DNA from: Deltaproteobacteria bacterium
GTDB lineage: Bacteria > Desulfobacterota_E > Deferrimicrobia > Deferrimicrobiales > Deferrimicrobiaceae
Assembly (NCBI GenBank): GCA_023489025.1
Contig: JAMDCN010000093.1
Location: 1-9,241, forward strand
DNA length: 9,241 bases
Direction of reading: 5' to 3'
The notes beneath the pieces are model-generated. The model did no database searches. It saw nothing but the letters and a program-made list of their open reading frames with translations, and was not told where the DNA came from. The position numbers and the translations under genes were made by a program. Shown here one piece after another: positions 8,591 through 9,241 of this stretch (positions are counted from its first letter, which is position 1; every line of letters starts with the position of its first letter).

Positions 8591-8719
8591 GCAGGACGAG
8601 AAGCGAGGCTTCCGCCGACGAAAAGGAGGAAAAGGCGCCATGGATGGCGCCGTCAGGAAGCCGAGGGGAGGCCACGCGGGGAGGAACAGGACGGTCCGAC
8701 CGTAGTGGCCGAGTCCTGC
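8591..8719 (+). repeat. Structured repeat, copy 2 (candidate structured RNA)
   Basis: This is the second copy of 2293-2422. The closing helix GCAGGAC (8591-8597) with GTCCTGC (8713-8719) is unchanged. The hairpin is now GGCGCC (8634-8639) with GGCGCC (8646-8651) around ATGGAT, the same stem and loop lengths but a different sequence. The inner helix is GGCCAC (8670-8675) with GTGGCC (8705-8710). A further small hairpin CGGT-CCG-ACCG (8692-8702) is possible. Changes in the paired strands keep pairing, while single-stranded blocks such as CCGCCGACGA and GAGGAACAG stay the same. No protein is evident. Confidence 0.55.
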
Positions 8720-8730
8720 CCATGGAGCCA
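8710..8730 (+). other. tRNA-Asn 3'-end repeat 2, putative att site
   Basis: This copy of tRNA-Asn positions 53-73 has one substitution (CATGG in place of CAGGG in the acceptor strand), in the same orientation. It closes a second block of about 6.3 kb that starts after 2433 and holds the reductase/regulator cluster, HTH remnants B and C, the IS630 remnant and the AbiE-like pair. Confidence 0.55.
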
Positions 8731-8740
8731 TGACTTTTCG

Positions 8741-8778
8741 AAGCCCGTGGATGGGATGGAATCCTGCCGCGGGCTTTT
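8741..8778 (+). terminator. Intrinsic terminator after module copy 2
   Basis: AAGCCCGTGG (8741-8750) pairs with CCGCGGGCTT (8767-8776), with one G-T wobble and a 16-base loop, followed by TT. It is the counterpart of 2443-2482, where the flanking stem sequence AAGCCC/GGGCTTTT is the same and the loop differs. Confidence 0.7.
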
Positions 8779-8893
8779 ACCTTCCCCGACCATGCATTTC
8801 TCCCTCCGCCATTGTGTTGCTTGCGGCGACACTGCTACCATCATGCTGACGGCACCGACACGATGCAGGTCCGAATGTGAAGCGAGGCGGGTC

Positions 8894-9241
8894 GTGACGA
8901 GGAAACTCCGCGGAAAAAGCGATCCGTTCGAGCGCGAGATCGAACTGGCGCTCAATTCCGGCGCATTCATCCCGGACCGCGCTTGCTTCTCGTTCGTGAG
9001 CGACATCGAGGACGTTGCGGCCAGAATCGCAAGTTTGGTCAAGGTCGACCCCACCCGCGCTGTTACACTCTACGAGACATTTCTCGCGGGGTGTTACGAG
9101 AAGGCGGAAGAAGTCGACGATTCGAGCGGCTCCTTCGGACAGTTCGTCGAAGGCCTGTTCCGCGGCTGGATCAAAGCCAGACAGGCTGCGGGGGCCAACC
9201 CCGACGACACGGCCGATCGTCTCCTCGCCTGGATGGACGAT
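8894..9241 (+). CDS. Uncharacterised protein, 3' end beyond the window
   Basis: Seen: from GTG at 8894 an open frame runs to the right edge (116 codons so far). It includes KLRGKSDPFEREIELALNSG, AFIPDRACFSFVSDIEDVAA, LYETFLAGCYEKAEEVDDS and GSFGQFVEGLFRGWIKARQA. It is acidic, helical in character and has no signal peptide or membrane segment. I associate this pattern with uncharacterised DUF6880-like proteins sometimes found near SWIM zinc-finger proteins, from memory only. GTG 8894 is preferred because GAGG lies six bases upstream and the KSDPFERE stretch follows closely. The in-frame ATG at 8843 would add 17 residues (MLTAPTRCRSECEARRV) of poor character. It lies outside the last tRNA-derived repeat, so it is probably resident chromosomal DNA. 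Confidence 0.6.
   Translation, partial: MTRKLRGKSDPFEREIELALNSGAFIPDRACFSFVSDIEDVAARIASLVKVDPTRAVTLYETFLAGCYEKAEEVDDSSGSFGQFVEGLFRGWIKARQAAGANPDDTADRLLAWMDD

Overview
The window is GC-rich bacterial DNA. It looks like a variable (island) region built up beside a tRNA-Asn gene and ending at an ordinary-looking chromosomal gene. The host phylum cannot be fixed from the sequence. The tRNA encodes its own CCA, Shine-Dalgarno sites are clear, and the gene content (serine recombinase debris, AAA+/DUF4143 ATPase, AbiE-type toxin-antitoxin, AraC/aldo-keto reductase/alcohol dehydrogenase cluster, IS630 debris) fits a free-living environmental bacterium, probably Gram-negative.

Layout. 1-73: tRNA-Asn(GTT) lacking its first three bases. 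32-286 (minus): C-terminal remnant of a large serine recombinase whose frame runs antisense into the tRNA. 456-1610 (plus): ATPase with a C-terminal DUF4143-like region, behind an AT-rich promoter with a palindrome. About 1640-2123 (minus): frameshifted helix-turn-helix (HTH) protein, copy A. 2219-2482: a module made of a long hairpin, a roughly 130-nt structured repeat, a 21-bp copy of the tRNA-Asn 3' end and a terminator. 2538-4665 (minus): aldo/keto reductase followed by a zinc alcohol dehydrogenase. 4835-5770 (plus): a divergent AraC-family regulator. 5776-6233 (minus): truncated HTH protein, copy B, abutting an IS630-type transposase remnant (6220-6582, plus). 6700-8160 (plus): an AbiEi-like antitoxin with two 23-bp operator-like repeats, then an AbiEii-like toxin with its catalytic centre deleted. 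About 8210-8494 (minus): HTH protein, copy C. 8521-8778: second copy of the 2219-2482 module. 8894 to the right edge: an uncharacterised protein gene.

Interpretation. The tRNA-Asn 3' end recurs at 2413-2433 and 8710-8730 in the same orientation as the intact tRNA. It splits the window into two successive cargo blocks, each ending with an HTH-protein remnant and the same structured module. The simplest reading is tandem accretion of related tRNA-targeting elements whose recombination genes have decayed while some cargo stayed intact (ATPase, reductase/regulator cluster, AbiEi).

The strongest candidate for something undescribed is the repeated module. Its two copies keep a closing helix, a six-base-pair hairpin with a six-base loop whose stem sequence differs between copies yet pairs perfectly in both, and an inner helix with a compensatory T-A to C-G change. 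This suggests a conserved RNA or folded DNA structure joined to the tRNA-derived end.
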